A stretch of 45,071 nt of DNA from Arthrobacter sp. M2012083 (GCF_000281065.1 NZ_AKKK01000031.1:1-45071); one strand, 5' to 3'; shown: positions 26,475 to 37,752, numbered from the stretch's first letter. Notes: generated from the sequence alone by a model not told the origin. A program made the numbers and translations.

Positions 26475-27275
26475 TTGATCGCGCTTGCGCTCCCCGCCCA
26501 GGATTCGGGGTCATTCACCCCACCCGGAATCGACGAAATGCACCTGCCGGCAATCCTGCCTTGGGGTGCACACGACGGATTCTCCAAGCAGATGCTGCTG
26601 GTGATCCTTTCGGTCGTCATTATCGCTACATTCTTCATCCTCGCTGCTCGTAAGCAGCAGCTGGTTCCCGGCAAGCTGCAATTCGCAGGCGAGATGGCCT
26701 ACGGCTTCGTCCGCAACAGCATCGCCAAGGACATCATCGGCGGCAAGGACTTCATCAAGTACGTCCCGCTGTTGTTCAGCCTGTTCTTCTTTATCTTGGT
26801 GAACAACATCTACGGCGCAATCCCGGTGATCCAGCTCCCGAGCTTCTCGCACGTTGGCGGCGCCTACGTGCTGGCCGGCATCGTGTACTTCACGTGGATC
26901 ATCATCGGTATCAAGAAGAACGGCCTGAAGTACTTCAAGCTCGCGACCGTTCCCTCCGGTGTTCCTTGGTACATCCTCCCGATCGTCGTACCGATCGAGA
27001 TCATCTCCAACTTCCTGGTCCGCCCGGTCACGCACAGCCTCCGTCTGTTCGCAACAATGCTGGCCGGTCACTTGATCGTCATGCTCGCCGGTTCCGGTAT
27101 CGAGTACCTGGTGATGCAGGAGAACGTCCTCTTGAAGGGCACCTCGGTCCTGGTACTGGTCGGGGCAATCGCCATGTACATGCTCGAAGCATTGATCATG
27201 GCACTGCAGGCTTACGTGTTCACTCTGTTGACCGCGATCTACATCGAAGGCGCGCTGCACGCCGACAGCCACTAG
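26475..27275 (+). CDS. atpB: ATP synthase F0 subunit a
   Basis: 266-residue membrane subunit that provides the proton half-channels. Five to six helices are visible. The essential arginine lies in THSLRLFATMLAGHL (about residue 190), and the C-terminal helix holds QAYVFTLLTAIYIEGA. The start is a TTG with AGAGAGGAAA 5-7 bases upstream, so a rare start codon is used; the next ATG at codon 22 lies inside the mature N-terminal region. Confidence 0.96.
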   Translation: MIALALPAQDSGSFTPPGIDEMHLPAILPWGAHDGFSKQMLLVILSVVIIATFFILAARKQQLVPGKLQFAGEMAYGFVRNSIAKDIIGGKDFIKYVPLLFSLFFFILVNNIYGAIPVIQLPSFSHVGGAYVLAGIVYFTWIIIGIKKNGLKYFKLATVPSGVPWYILPIVVPIEIISNFLVRPVTHSLRLFATMLAGHLIVMLAGSGIEYLVMQENVLLKGTSVLVLVGAIAMYMLEALIMALQAYVFTLLTAIYIEGALHADSH

Positions 27276-27286
27276 GCTCCCAAACT

Positions 27287-27336
27287 TCCCCTTGTGGGGA
27301 TTGAAGTAAACCAAACAACCTGCCACATGGGTGGCA
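27287..27336 (+). promoter_or_regulatory. Two small hairpins before atpE
   Basis: TCCCC/GGGGA (27287-27300) and TGCCAC/GTGGCA (27321-27336) flank the spacer between atpB and atpE. The second ends a few bases before the purine-rich ribosome site GAAAGGAAAAAA. Subunit c is needed in about ten copies, so a strong, insulated ribosome site here makes sense; the role of the hairpins is inferred. Confidence 0.35.
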
Positions 27337-27352
27337 TCTTGAAAGGAAAAAA

Positions 27353-27556
27353 ATGGAAGGCAATCTCAACCTCGTAGGTTACGGTCTGTCCGCAATCGGC
27401 GGTGGTATCGGTGTGGGTCTCGTGTTCGCGGCTTACATCAACGGTGTTGCTCGTCAGCCGGAAGCTCAGCGTGTGCTGCAGCCGATCGCGTTCCTTGGTC
27501 TGGCACTGACCGAAGCTCTCGCCATCCTCGGTCTCGTCTTCGCGTTCGTTCTCTAG
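27353..27556 (+). CDS. atpE: ATP synthase F0 subunit c
   Basis: 67-residue hairpin of two helices forming the rotor ring. The proton-carrying carboxylate is E54 in [10 protein letters not shown], and the polar loop is ARQPEAQ (33-39). The glycine-rich first helix [10 protein letters not shown] packs the ring. No extra sodium-binding residues are evident, so it should use protons. This subunit is the target of DCCD and, in mycobacteria, of bedaquiline. Confidence 0.98.
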   Translation: MEGNLNLVGYGLSAIGGGIGVGLVFAAYINGVARQPEAQRVLQPIAFLGLALTEALAILGLVFAFVL

Positions 27557-27611
27557 TCTTCGGATTCAGAACAAGCGAATTCCGCAACCGAGTAGATAGG
27601 ACGGGTGAAAT

Positions 27612-28169
27612 ATGAATCAGCTGATCATCTCAGCCGCCACTGAAGGCGAAGAGGCCGCTAACCCTCTCGTTCCCAATGTTTGGGAAATGGGCGTCGTCCT
27701 CGTCGGCTTTGCGGTCCTCCTGTACATCGTGATCAAGTTCATTGTTCCGATGTTCGAGAAGACCTTCGCAGAGCGCGCCGAAGCAATTGAAGGTGGCATT
27801 GCAAAGGCCGAAGCGGCACAGGCAGAAGCTTCTGCTGCTCTCGAAGAGTACAAGCAGCAGCTCACTGATGCCCGTGCCGAAGCCAACCGAATCCGTGAAG
27901 AAGCACGCGCCGAAGGCGCCCAGATCCTCGCGGACCTGAAGGCAAAGGCTGCAGCGGAGTCTGCACGCATCACTGAGCAGGCACACGCTGCCATCGAGTC
28001 GGAGCGCCAGGCAGCTGTTGTCTCGCTTCGTTCCGAGGTTGGCACTTTGGCCACCACGCTGGCCGGCCGCATCGTTGGGGAAGCACTCACCGACGACCAG
28101 CGCGCCGCACGTGTTGTGGACCGCTTCCTTGCAGATCTGGAGACCCAGAGCGCAGGTGCAGCTAAATAA
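27612..28169 (+). CDS. atpF: ATP synthase F0 subunit b
   Basis: 185-residue stator protein. One transmembrane helix (about 28-48) precedes a long charged Ala/Glu/Arg-rich coiled coil (about 55-150) and an F1-binding C-terminus. The stop overlaps the ATG of atpH by one base (TAATG). It is separate from delta here, unlike the b-delta fusion of mycobacteria. Confidence 0.96.
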   Translation: MNQLIISAATEGEEAANPLVPNVWEMGVVLVGFAVLLYIVIKFIVPMFEKTFAERAEAIEGGIAKAEAAQAEASAALEEYKQQLTDARAEANRIREEARAEGAQILADLKAKAAAESARITEQAHAAIESERQAAVVSLRSEVGTLATTLAGRIVGEALTDDQRAARVVDRFLADLETQSAGAAK

Positions 28170-28996
28170 TGGCAGGTATATCGAGCGAATCGCTGACCAC
28201 AGCGCTGGCGCAGCTGGAAGCCAAGCTTCCCTTCGCCTCGCTGCAGTTGGCTAAGGACCTCTTCGGAATCCTGGGAACGGTGGACAGCTCGGCTGGCTTG
28301 CGCCGCGCCCTGACTGACCCGTCCCGTTCCGGTGACGAGAAGTCGGCGCTGGTCAAGCAGCTGGTTGGCGGAAAAGTCTCCGCTGATGCTGCTGAGATTG
28401 CAGGCGGATTGGCCAGCTCGCGCTGGGCATCGGCCCGCGATATCGGCGATGCACTCGAGACGCTTGCCGCCACGGTTGTCATTGCCGTAGCTGAAAACAA
28501 GTCGGCCGTTTCTGCCTCCGGTATCACGGGGCTGGAAGAGCTGGAAAACGATCTGTTTGCCTTCAACCAGGCCGTCGCCTCCAGCCACGAAGTACAACGT
28601 GCTCTGTCCGAACCGCAGGCATCTCCTGCGGCGAAGATTGCACTGGCCGAGAAACTTGTTCCTGGCAGCAGCGAGGAAGCAAAGGTTCTCATCCGCCAGG
28701 CAGTTACGCAGCCACGCGGTGTCAAGCCGAGCAAGCTCGTCGAGTCATTCGCCAAGCTTGCAGCCAAGCGCCAGCAGCGCTGGATTGCAACTGTCAGCGT
28801 TACCCGTCCGTTGACGGAAACGCAGGCCAGCCGTCTGCAGGCCGGGCTTGATGCCCTGTACGGCCGCGAACTGAAGGTCAACGTCAATGTTGACCCTGCA
28901 CTGATCGGTGGAATACGGGTCCAGGTGGGTGACGAAGTGCTCGACGCTTCGGTCATCGCCCGTCTGTCCGAACTCCGTCGCCAGCTCGCTGGCTAG
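28169..28996 (+). CDS. atpH: ATP synthase F1 subunit delta
   Basis: 275-residue stator subunit joining b to the top of F1. It is about 90 residues longer than E. coli delta, as in Streptomyces and relatives. The conserved C-terminal core includes the stretch LKVNVNVDPALIGGIRVQVG. It is coupled to atpF by a one-base overlap. Confidence 0.95.
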   Translation: MAGISSESLTTALAQLEAKLPFASLQLAKDLFGILGTVDSSAGLRRALTDPSRSGDEKSALVKQLVGGKVSADAAEIAGGLASSRWASARDIGDALETLAATVVIAVAENKSAVSASGITGLEELENDLFAFNQAVASSHEVQRALSEPQASPAAKIALAEKLVPGSSEEAKVLIRQAVTQPRGVKPSKLVESFAKLAAKRQQRWIATVSVTRPLTETQASRLQAGLDALYGRELKVNVNVDPALIGGIRVQVGDEVLDASVIARLSELRRQLAG

Positions 28997-29081
28997 CGAA
29001 GACAAAGCACAACTTAACTGATATAAAACCCGGTCATCGTGAGCAACGATGATCACGAAAACAGGAGAGCAGGGACTGCAG

Positions 29082-30719
29082 ATGGCCGAATTGACCATCA
29101 ACGCCGACGACGTCCGTAATGCGTTGAACGAGTTCGCGGCGTCCTACGAACCCGGTAACGCAGAGCGCGTAGAGGTTGGTCGTGTGACCACCGCAAGTGA
29201 CGGCATCGCCCGTGTTGAGGGTCTTCCCTCGGTCATGGCGAACGAGCTGCTTCGCTTCGAAGATGGCACGCTGGGCCTTGCCCAGAACCTTGACGTCCGC
29301 GAGATCGGTGTCATTATCCTCGGTGACTTCACCGGTATTGAAGAAGGCCAGGAAGTTCACCGTACCGGTGAGATCCTGTCCGTTCCGGTGGGCGATGCCT
29401 TCCTGGGTCGCGTTGTCGACCCCCTTGGCCAGCCCATCGACGACCTCGGCGAGATCAAGGCCGAAGCCACCCGTGCACTGGAACTCCAGGCTCCGGGCGT
29501 TACCGAACGCAAGTCGGTTCACGAACCGATGCAGACCGGCCTCAAGGCTATCGACGCCATGATTCCGATCGGCCGTGGCCAGCGTCAGCTGATCATTGGT
29601 GACCGCCAGACCGGCAAGACTGCCATCGCCGTGGACACCATCATCAACCAGAAGGCCAACTGGGCTTCGGGAGATGTCACCAAGCAGGTACGTTGCGTCT
29701 ACGTGGGTGTTGGCCAGAAGGCTTCCACCATCGCAGCCGTCCGTCAGACCCTCGAGGATCACGGCGCTCTGGAGTACACCACCATCGTGGCGTCCCCGGC
29801 ATCTGACCCCGCTGGCTTCAAGTACTTGGCACCTTACGCAGGTTCGGCCATCGGCCAGCACTGGATGTATGGCGGCAAGCACGTTCTGGTGATCTTCGAT
29901 GACCTGTCCAAGCAGGCCGAAGCCTACCGCGCCGTGTCCCTGCTGCTGCGCCGTCCGCCGGGACGTGAAGCATACCCGGGTGACGTTTTCTACTTGCACT
30001 CCCGCCTGCTGGAGCGTTGTGCCAAGCTCTCCGACGAGCTCGGTGCCGGCTCGATGACGGGTCTTCCGATCGTCGAGACAAAGGCGAACGACGTCTCTGC
30101 CTACATCCCGACCAACGTGATCTCCATTACCGATGGCCAGATCTTCCTTCAGTCGGATCTCTTCAACGCCAACCAGCGCCCCGCTGTTGACGTTGGCGTG
30201 TCCGTCTCCCGCGTTGGTGGTGCTGCACAGGTCAAGTCCATGAAGAAGGTCTCCGGTACTTTGAAGCTCGACCTGGCCCAGTACCGCGACATGCAGGCAT
30301 TCGCCATGTTTGCCTCTGATCTGGATGCCGCTTCCCGTCAGCAGCTGACCCGTGGTGCACGCCTGATGGAACTGCTGAAGCAGGGCCAGTACTCACCGTT
30401 CCCGGTCGAGAACCAGGTTGTTTCGATCTGGGCCGGCACCAACGGTTACCTGGACGATGTTCCGGTTGAAGACATCAGCCGCTTCGAGTCCGAGTTCCTG
30501 GAGCACCTCAAGCACCAGTCCTCCATCCTGACCACGCTGGCGCAGACCAACGTCCTGGATGACGACACCGCTGCAGCACTGAAGGAAGCAATTGTTTCCT
30601 TCAAGAAGGGCTTCTTCGGCGAAGGCGACAACCACCTGGTTGGCGCCGGCCATGAAGAGCACGCAGCGATCTCCGGCGGCGACGTCGACCAGGAAAAGAT
30701 CGTCAAGCAGAAGCGCTAG
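29082..30719 (+). CDS. atpA: ATP synthase F1 subunit alpha
   Basis: 545-residue non-catalytic nucleotide-binding subunit. Walker A is GDRQTGKT (about 174-181), and the arginine-finger region is SISRVGG-like [11 protein letters not shown]. The ATG at 29082 ([10 protein letters not shown]) is used instead of an earlier in-frame ATG at 29049, because AGGGA sits 6-8 bases before it and the family starts here. A 16-bp-stem hairpin follows its stop before atpG. Confidence 0.98.
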   Translation: MAELTINADDVRNALNEFAASYEPGNAERVEVGRVTTASDGIARVEGLPSVMANELLRFEDGTLGLAQNLDVREIGVIILGDFTGIEEGQEVHRTGEILSVPVGDAFLGRVVDPLGQPIDDLGEIKAEATRALELQAPGVTERKSVHEPMQTGLKAIDAMIPIGRGQRQLIIGDRQTGKTAIAVDTIINQKANWASGDVTKQVRCVYVGVGQKASTIAAVRQTLEDHGALEYTTIVASPASDPAGFKYLAPYAGSAIGQHWMYGGKHVLVIFDDLSKQAEAYRAVSLLLRRPPGREAYPGDVFYLHSRLLERCAKLSDELGAGSMTGLPIVETKANDVSAYIPTNVISITDGQIFLQSDLFNANQRPAVDVGVSVSRVGGAAQVKSMKKVSGTLKLDLAQYRDMQAFAMFASDLDAASRQQLTRGARLMELLKQGQYSPFPVENQVVSIWAGTNGYLDDVPVEDISRFESEFLEHLKHQSSILTTLAQTNVLDDDTAAALKEAIVSFKKGFFGEGDNHLVGAGHEEHAAISGGDVDQEKIVKQKR

Positions 30720-30730
30720 TTCCGATTACC

Positions 30731-30766
30731 TGTCCTGCCGGGGTCCGAAAGGGCCCCGGCAGGACA
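30731..30766 (+). promoter_or_regulatory. Strong hairpin between atpA and atpG
   Basis: Arms 30731-30746 and 30751-30766 form a 16-bp stem with one G-U pair, closed by a GAAA tetraloop, 12 bases after the atpA stop. No T-run follows, and atpG continues on the same strand. It is therefore more likely an mRNA-stability or processing element, or a partial terminator, than a full stop. Confidence 0.6.
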
Positions 30767-30795
30767 GCACATCGGGAACATAGGAAAGGATAAGT

Positions 30796-31686
30796 ATGGG
30801 AGCCCAGATTCGGGTCTACCGTCAGAAGATCAGCTCGACGACGTCGATGCGCAAGATCTTCAAGGCGATGGAACTGATCGCTACCTCGCGCATCGGTAAG
30901 GCCCGCGCCCGCGTAGCAGCTTCACTGCCTTACGCGAACGCGATTACCCGCGCCGTTTCTGCTGTCGCAACTCAGAGCGAAATCGACCACCCGCTGACCA
31001 CCGAGCCGGAGCAGATCCGCCGCGCCGCAGTCCTGATCATTACATCGGACCGCGGCCTTGCAGGATCCTACTCCGCTAGCGTGCTCAAGCAGGCTGAAGG
31101 TCTCACAGAGCTTCTTCACGCAGAAGGCAAGGAAGTCAAGGCGTACCTGGTTGGCCGCAAGGCGCAGGCGTACTTCGATTTCCGCAACCGGTCCTACGCC
31201 CGCGTATGGACTGGTGGCACGGACGCACCGGAATTCGAAACCGCGCAGGAAGTCGGAGCCGCACTTCTTGAAGACTTCTCCACTGACTTCGAAGAGGGCG
31301 GCGTGGACGAGATCCACGTTGTCTACACCCGCTTCAAGTCCATGGTGACGCAGGAGCCGACGGTTATCCGTTTGCTCCCGTTGGAGGTCGTCGAAGAGGA
31401 AGCAGCCTCGGAATCCGAGCTGTTGCCGTTGTACGAGTTTGAGCCGGAAACAGAGCAGGTGCTTGACGCACTGCTGCCGCGTTACATCGAGTCCCGCATC
31501 TTCGCAGCCATGCTGCAGGCCGCAGCTTCCGAGCTCGCAGCCCGCCAGCGCGCTATGAAGTCGGCCGGTGACAACGCTACCGACTTGATCAAGAAGTACA
31601 CGCGCCTTCGCAACACGGCCCGCCAGGCCGAGATTACGCAGGAGCTTTCCGAAATCGTGGCCGGCGCAGACGCCCTCGCGTCCTAG
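30796..31686 (+). CDS. atpG: ATP synthase F1 subunit gamma
   Basis: 296-residue central-stalk subunit. The N-terminal helix starts [20 protein letters not shown] and the C-terminal helix ends [20 protein letters not shown], the two strands of the rotor coiled coil. [10 protein letters not shown] marks the Rossmann-like middle domain. AGGA lies about 7 bases before the ATG. A small 5-bp hairpin (31700-31712) follows the stop. Confidence 0.97.
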
Positions 31687-33222
<1,536 letters not shown>

Positions 33223-33223
33223 T

Positions 33224-33508
33224 ATGGCTGAGCTCGAGGTTGAGATTGTCGCAGCGGACCACTTCGTGTGGTCCGGCGCGGCCAAGATGGTGAAGGCCCG
33301 CACCAGTGATGGTGAAATCGGAATCCTGCCGGGCCACTCGCCCCTTCTGGCCATCATGGCCGCGGGCGAGCTGGCAATCCAGCCGGTTTCCGGTGATCGC
33401 ATTGCAGTAGTTGTTGACGGCGGATTCTTCTCCGTCGACAACGATCGCGTGGTCATTGTTGCTGACAACGCCAAATTGGGCGAAGCGGCTACAGCGGGGA
33501 TCCGATAG
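33224..33508 (+). CDS. atpC: ATP synthase F1 subunit epsilon, short form
   Basis: 94-residue subunit containing only the N-terminal beta-sandwich (GEIGILPGHSPLLAIM, DRIAVVVDGGFFSVDNDRVVIVAD). The protein ends soon after, at AKLGEAATAGIR. The usual C-terminal pair of helices, which in E. coli and Bacillus blocks ATP hydrolysis, is missing. The frame is intact, with a normal stop, and short forms occur in other Actinobacteria such as Bifidobacterium, so it is a natural variant and not a truncation by mutation. Confidence 0.95.
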   Translation: MAELEVEIVAADHFVWSGAAKMVKARTSDGEIGILPGHSPLLAIMAAGELAIQPVSGDRIAVVVDGGFFSVDNDRVVIVADNAKLGEAATAGIR

Positions 33509-33518
33509 CACGACCTTG

Positions 33519-33950
33519 ATGGACGATTCCCTTATTCCGTTCATCGCCCTGGCAACAGCGTTTACGTTGCTGATCATTTCACTGTGCCTTTTCGGGGTGC
33601 GCCGCTTCAATCTGCGGCGCGCCCTGGGCACGGTCGACGCCTCCATTTGCATGGCTGGAAACAGCTGGCAGATGGGGGTTTGTCGTTATCAGGACAATGA
33701 GCTTGAGTGGTTCCGCTTGATGTCCCTAAGCGTCATCCCCAAGCACAGGTTCACACGCAGCTCACTTGAGCTGCTTGGCCGCCGCCAGCCCACGGAAGAA
33801 GAACTCGTCAGGATCCAGCCTGGCGTGGTTGTGGTTGAACTGCAGTACGAAGGCAAGAAGTTCATGCTCGCCATGAATTTCGATGCCTACGCGGGATTGT
33901 CGTCGTGGCTTGAAGCAGGGCCGGTCATCGGCGTCGGAACCTGGCGTTAG
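33519..33950 (+). CDS. DUF2550 family protein
   Basis: 143-residue protein with one N-terminal transmembrane helix (about 5-27) and a soluble domain of about 110 residues holding the stretch WFRLMSLSVIPKHRFTRSSL. The family sits directly after atpC across Actinobacteria, including mycobacteria. Its function is unknown. The ATG at 33519 is used because the longer frame only overlaps atpC. It lies 10 bases after the atpC stop and 5 bases before the esterase gene. Confidence 0.85.
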   Translation: MDDSLIPFIALATAFTLLIISLCLFGVRRFNLRRALGTVDASICMAGNSWQMGVCRYQDNELEWFRLMSLSVIPKHRFTRSSLELLGRRQPTEEELVRIQPGVVVVELQYEGKKFMLAMNFDAYAGLSSWLEAGPVIGVGTWR

Positions 33951-33955
33951 GCGCC

Positions 33956-35254
33956 ATGGACTTTCTTTCGGACGTCAGTCTGGTTGATGGGCCGTTCCTC
34001 TGGTTGAGCATCGCCTGTGGCGCGGCCGGAGGGGCATACCTTCTATGGCGTCGACGACGTTCCTGGCCGCTGCTCGTCGTGAGCAGCCTACTGGTGGCCG
34101 TAGGCGTGGTAGCGCTGATTCACTGGATCTTGGTGGACCTTTTAGCCACATTCTCTGAGAACCTGCCGTTTCAGACCGTGGCCTGGGCTGTGCCCGCCGT
34201 CGCAGCCCTTCTCCTGTGCGCTGCGCGCTTCCCTCGAAACTCTTGGCGCGGCCGCTCGTTCAGTGTGGTGGCGATGCTCGGCGTTGTGCTCTTATGCGTG
34301 GTCCAGATTAATCTCTATTTCGGACTGAATAACACGGTCTCGGACCTGCTGGGTACTGCAGTGGCGAGAATACAGCCACTCGAAGCGAGCCTCAAACGCA
34401 CGCCGGATGCGAAGCCCGGTCCGGCCCCCTCCGTGTGGAAAGCCCCGGACTCCATGCCCCGAAACGGCGTCCTGCGCAGAGCAGACATTCCCGGTGAGGT
34501 CTCCGGCTTCAATGCACGGGAAGCGTATGTTTATTTGCCTCCTGCCTATCTGGCGGACTCCCGTCCAGCGCTGCCCGTGCTGGTGCTCTTCGCCGGTCAG
34601 CCGGGTGGTCCGGCGGATTGGCTGACTGGTGGTCAGCTCCGTTCCCTGCTGGACCAGTTCGCTGAAAATCATCAAGGGATTGCCCCTGTCACAGTGGTGG
34701 TCGACCCCAACGGATCGGCCAACGCCAACACTATGTGCATGGACAGCAAGATCGCCTCGGTGGACACGTATCTTTCCCAGGATGTGCCAGCCTGGATCAC
34801 GCAGAACCTGGATGTCACGCCTGATCACAAGCAATGGGCTGTTGGCGGTTTCTCTTTCGGCGGCACGTGCGCCATGCAAATGGGAACCTTGCACCCGGAT
34901 CTCTTCGCCTCCATTTTGCCTTTCGCCGCAGAAAGGGAACCTGCCCTGGCCAAGGATCGAAGCAAGACTATTTCGGATTCATTCGACGGCGACGTTGAAG
35001 ACTTCGAATCCCGGACACCTCTGGTGTTGATGCAGCAGCGCACCTTTGCCGGCAGCGGGGTGTATCTGGTTTCGGGCGAAGATGACCACGAGTTCACTGA
35101 CTACATGCATGAGCTTGCGGGTGCTGCACGGAACGCCGGTTTTGAAACGGAAGAACATTCCATTCCTCAGGCCGGGCACTCTTGGGATGCAGTGATTCGT
35201 GGAATGCCAGGCGGCCTCGACTTCCTGGCCAACCGGTGGGGGTTGCCGCGGTGA
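33956..35254 (+). CDS. Membrane-anchored alpha/beta-hydrolase, esterase-D/antigen-85-like
   Basis: 432-residue protein. Four N-terminal transmembrane helices (about 10-130) precede an extracytosolic hydrolase domain (about 165-430). The nucleophile elbow is GGFSFGGT with S300, and a likely catalytic His sits in QAGHSWD near the C-terminus. The fold resembles the esterase/mycolyltransferase group. It overlaps the next gene, an MprF-type lipid aminoacyltransferase, by 4 bases (GTGA). Coupled hydrolase/aminoacyl-phosphatidylglycerol synthase pairs are known, in which the hydrolase removes the amino acid from the lipid, so that role is the best guess. The substrate is not readable from the sequence. 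Confidence 0.8.
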   Translation: MDFLSDVSLVDGPFLWLSIACGAAGGAYLLWRRRRSWPLLVVSSLLVAVGVVALIHWILVDLLATFSENLPFQTVAWAVPAVAALLLCAARFPRNSWRGRSFSVVAMLGVVLLCVVQINLYFGLNNTVSDLLGTAVARIQPLEASLKRTPDAKPGPAPSVWKAPDSMPRNGVLRRADIPGEVSGFNAREAYVYLPPAYLADSRPALPVLVLFAGQPGGPADWLTGGQLRSLLDQFAENHQGIAPVTVVVDPNGSANANTMCMDSKIASVDTYLSQDVPAWITQNLDVTPDHKQWAVGGFSFGGTCAMQMGTLHPDLFASILPFAAEREPALAKDRSKTISDSFDGDVEDFESRTPLVLMQQRTFAGSGVYLVSGEDDHEFTDYMHELAGAARNAGFETEEHSIPQAGHSWDAVIRGMPGGLDFLANRWGLPR

Positions 35255-37752
35255 GCCTTACCCTCAAAGGTGTGGCGGAGCCTGCGTTGAGGCAGGCGGG
35301 CCGGCATGTGCGGGCAACGCCGTTCACTCTGCTCGTGCTTGCCGTTTTTGTTGGCCTGTCATTGGTCTCTTGGAGCTTGCTGACGGGGCCACCCCGGTCG
35401 TGGCTTCCGGTGGCCAGTGTGTCCCTGGAAGGGTTGCGCTCGGGGGAATGGTGGTCCATCTGGACGTCACTGTTCTTCACCACCAACCCGTTGGCCTATG
35501 CCACTGCCGTCCTCATGATCGTGTTCCTGCTCGGACTGGCAGAGCGGCAGTTGGGCTCCCTCAAAACGGCTGGAGTGTTCTTCGGCAGCCAGTTCGGCTG
35601 CATTTCGGCCTTCCTCTTGGTGACCCAGGTAGCGCAGTACGTCGATGACGGGTGGCTTTCAGAGATGGCCGACACCCAGCTGATTGGACCCTACGGTGCG
35701 GTTCTTGCTACAGCTTTGGCCGCGAGTGCGCTCCTGCCCACGTTATGGCAGCGTCGCCTGCGAACAGTGGTGCTCTCCATTTCCCTGTTGCTGGTGCTCT
35801 ATGTAGGACATGCAGAGACAGTTGTTGGTTTCTTGGGCGCGCTGATTGGCTTGCTCACCGGATGGTGGATGCAAAGCAGCCAAGGCCATCTCCACCTTCA
35901 TAGGTCAACCAGCCGTGAAATCCGGAACCTCCTCTCACTCACCATGGCAATTTTTGCCGTGGGGCCCATCGTGACCGCGGCAGCCAAGAGTCCATCCGGG
36001 CCGTTGGCCCTGTTGCGGGACGTCATCCTCAACCCGCTGCCTACCCTGAGCCAACTGGAAAGCAACTGCGGGGGCTCCATCGACGTCGCTTGCCTGGAGG
36101 TCGCACGCCAGGGTTACACAGGGCCGTTCGGCCTGGCCTTGGCCGTGGTGCCGGTTGTCCTGCTGTTGATTTGCGCCGACGGCATGAGGCGCGGACGCCG
36201 GCTCGCGTTGGGCATTGCCATCGGCGTGCAGTTGGTGGTGGTCGTCTTGTCCACGATCTACCTTGGCCTGTTTGCCGGTCTGCCGCAGCCGGCAGGACGC
36301 CCACATGTGGGGATGCTCAACTCGGCTGTGGTTCACATCATTCCGCTGGTGCTGGTCCCGTTGGCTTTGGCGCTTCTCCTGTTCGCGTATCGGGGCCACT
36401 TCCGTGTGGTGACCTCCGACCACCTTCGCCGAAAGGTGTTCTGGGTGGTCGGCTTGACTGGGGGAGGGCTCAGCCTTGCGTATACAGGGGTGTGGCTGGC
36501 TTCCGGTGGACTGGTTCGCGACGGCGGCTTGCTGGGTTTGGTGGCTGAGCTCGCCCGCCAGTATCTCCCCGTTCCGCTTCCCGGCGTTTACCGCAAGGTT
36601 TTCGCCGAGCGTGATGTGCTGGAAGTTTTCCTTTTTTCCTACTCCGGCACGGTGTTTTGGCTTGTTGCTTTGATTGGCGTGTGGGTGTTGCTGATCCGCG
36701 GACATCACACGGGTGGACTTGACCGCGAGGCACGTCAGCGAGCACGCGCCCTGGTGAAGCGGGGCGGAGATTCATTGTCGTGGATGGCCCTTTGGGAGCC
36801 GAACAAATACTGGTTCACTCCAGAGGGCACAGGGGGCGTGGCGTACCAGCAGCACAGCCATGTGGCATTGACGCTGGCCGGCCCCTTCGGCGCGCGGCAG
36901 TACCACGCGGCAACCGCCAAAGGGTTTCTGGACTACTGCTCGCAGCATGCCTTGACGCCATGCCTCTACTCCTGCACGGACGAACTCTGGCCCATGCTGC
37001 AATCGCGCGGCTTCCGCCGGGTGTCGGTTGCCCAAGAGACTCGACTGCGGATCCGGGGCCTGGAGTTCAAGGGCAAGGAGTGGCAAAACGTCCGAACTTC
37101 CCTCAACCGTGCCGCGAAGATGGGAATCACGGCCAGTTGGGGCCGATACTGCGAACTCCCGCATGGGGTGCGTGCCCAAGTCAGTGAGGTTTCCGAGGAA
37201 TGGGCAGCCCAGAAGAAGATCCCGGAAATGGGCTTTACCATGGGAGGCCTGGACGAGTTGGATGACGACGACGTCCTGTGCTGCGTCGCTTTGGACGACA
37301 AGGGTTTTGTCTATGGTGTCACCAGTTGGCTTCCCGTCTATGAGGACGGTGTGGTTGTCAGCTGGACACTGGACTTCATGCGGCGGCGGGGCGATGCCTT
37401 CCCGGGGGTCATGGAGTTCCTGATCGCTTCGGCCGTTTTGCACCTGCGGGATTCGGTGGAGCTGATTTCCTTGTCCGGGTCGCCTTTAGCCCAGGAGAAG
37501 GGCGAAATCGAGCAGCGGGCCAAAGGCTTGGCAGGACTACTGGAGGTGGTGGGGCACGCTTTGGAACCTGTTTACGGATTCAGGTCGCTGGCGTCCTTTA
37601 AGTCGAGGTTCCAGCCCGAGTACAGAACGTTGTACATGTACTACCAAGACCCGCTGCATCTTCCTGCAATTGGGCGTGCGCTGAGCAGGGCCTATCTTCC
37701 GGGATTGTCAGTCCGGCATTCCGCGCGGCTGCTCCGGAGCTTGGTTGGTTGA
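35251..37752 (+). CDS. Rhomboid-like membrane domain fused to MprF-type DUF2156 domain
   Basis: 833-residue protein. Residues 20-210 follow a rhomboid pattern: GEWWSIWTSLFF (65-76), AERQLGS (97-103) and GPYGA (146-150), where active rhomboids have GxSGx, then GHAETVVGFLGALIG with H187. The nucleophile serine is replaced by Y148, so it should be proteolytically dead. Residues 210-490 hold further membrane helices. About 490-833 is a DUF2156/GNAT-like domain as in lysyl- or alanyl-phosphatidylglycerol synthases (EMGFTMGGLDELDD, VSWTLDFMRRR, FKSRFQPEYRTLYMYY). It probably modifies membrane lipids with an amino acid from tRNA. The GTG start at 35251 overlaps the esterase stop; a longer frame inside that gene is disregarded. 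Confidence 0.82.
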   Translation: MSLTLKGVAEPALRQAGRHVRATPFTLLVLAVFVGLSLVSWSLLTGPPRSWLPVASVSLEGLRSGEWWSIWTSLFFTTNPLAYATAVLMIVFLLGLAERQLGSLKTAGVFFGSQFGCISAFLLVTQVAQYVDDGWLSEMADTQLIGPYGAVLATALAASALLPTLWQRRLRTVVLSISLLLVLYVGHAETVVGFLGALIGLLTGWWMQSSQGHLHLHRSTSREIRNLLSLTMAIFAVGPIVTAAAKSPSGPLALLRDVILNPLPTLSQLESNCGGSIDVACLEVARQGYTGPFGLALAVVPVVLLLICADGMRRGRRLALGIAIGVQLVVVVLSTIYLGLFAGLPQPAGRPHVGMLNSAVVHIIPLVLVPLALALLLFAYRGHFRVVTSDHLRRKVFWVVGLTGGGLSLAYTGVWLASGGLVRDGGLLGLVAELARQYLPVPLPGVYRKVFAERDVLEVFLFSYSGTVFWLVALIGVWVLLIRGHHTGGLDREARQRARALVKRGGDSLSWMALWEPNKYWFTPEGTGGVAYQQHSHVALTLAGPFGARQYHAATAKGFLDYCSQHALTPCLYSCTDELWPMLQSRGFRRVSVAQETRLRIRGLEFKGKEWQNVRTSLNRAAKMGITASWGRYCELPHGVRAQVSEVSEEWAAQKKIPEMGFTMGGLDELDDDDVLCCVALDDKGFVYGVTSWLPVYEDGVVVSWTLDFMRRRGDAFPGVMEFLIASAVLHLRDSVELISLSGSPLAQEKGEIEQRAKGLAGLLEVVGHALEPVYGFRSLASFKSRFQPEYRTLYMYYQDPLHLPAIGRALSRAYLPGLSVRHSARLLRSLVG

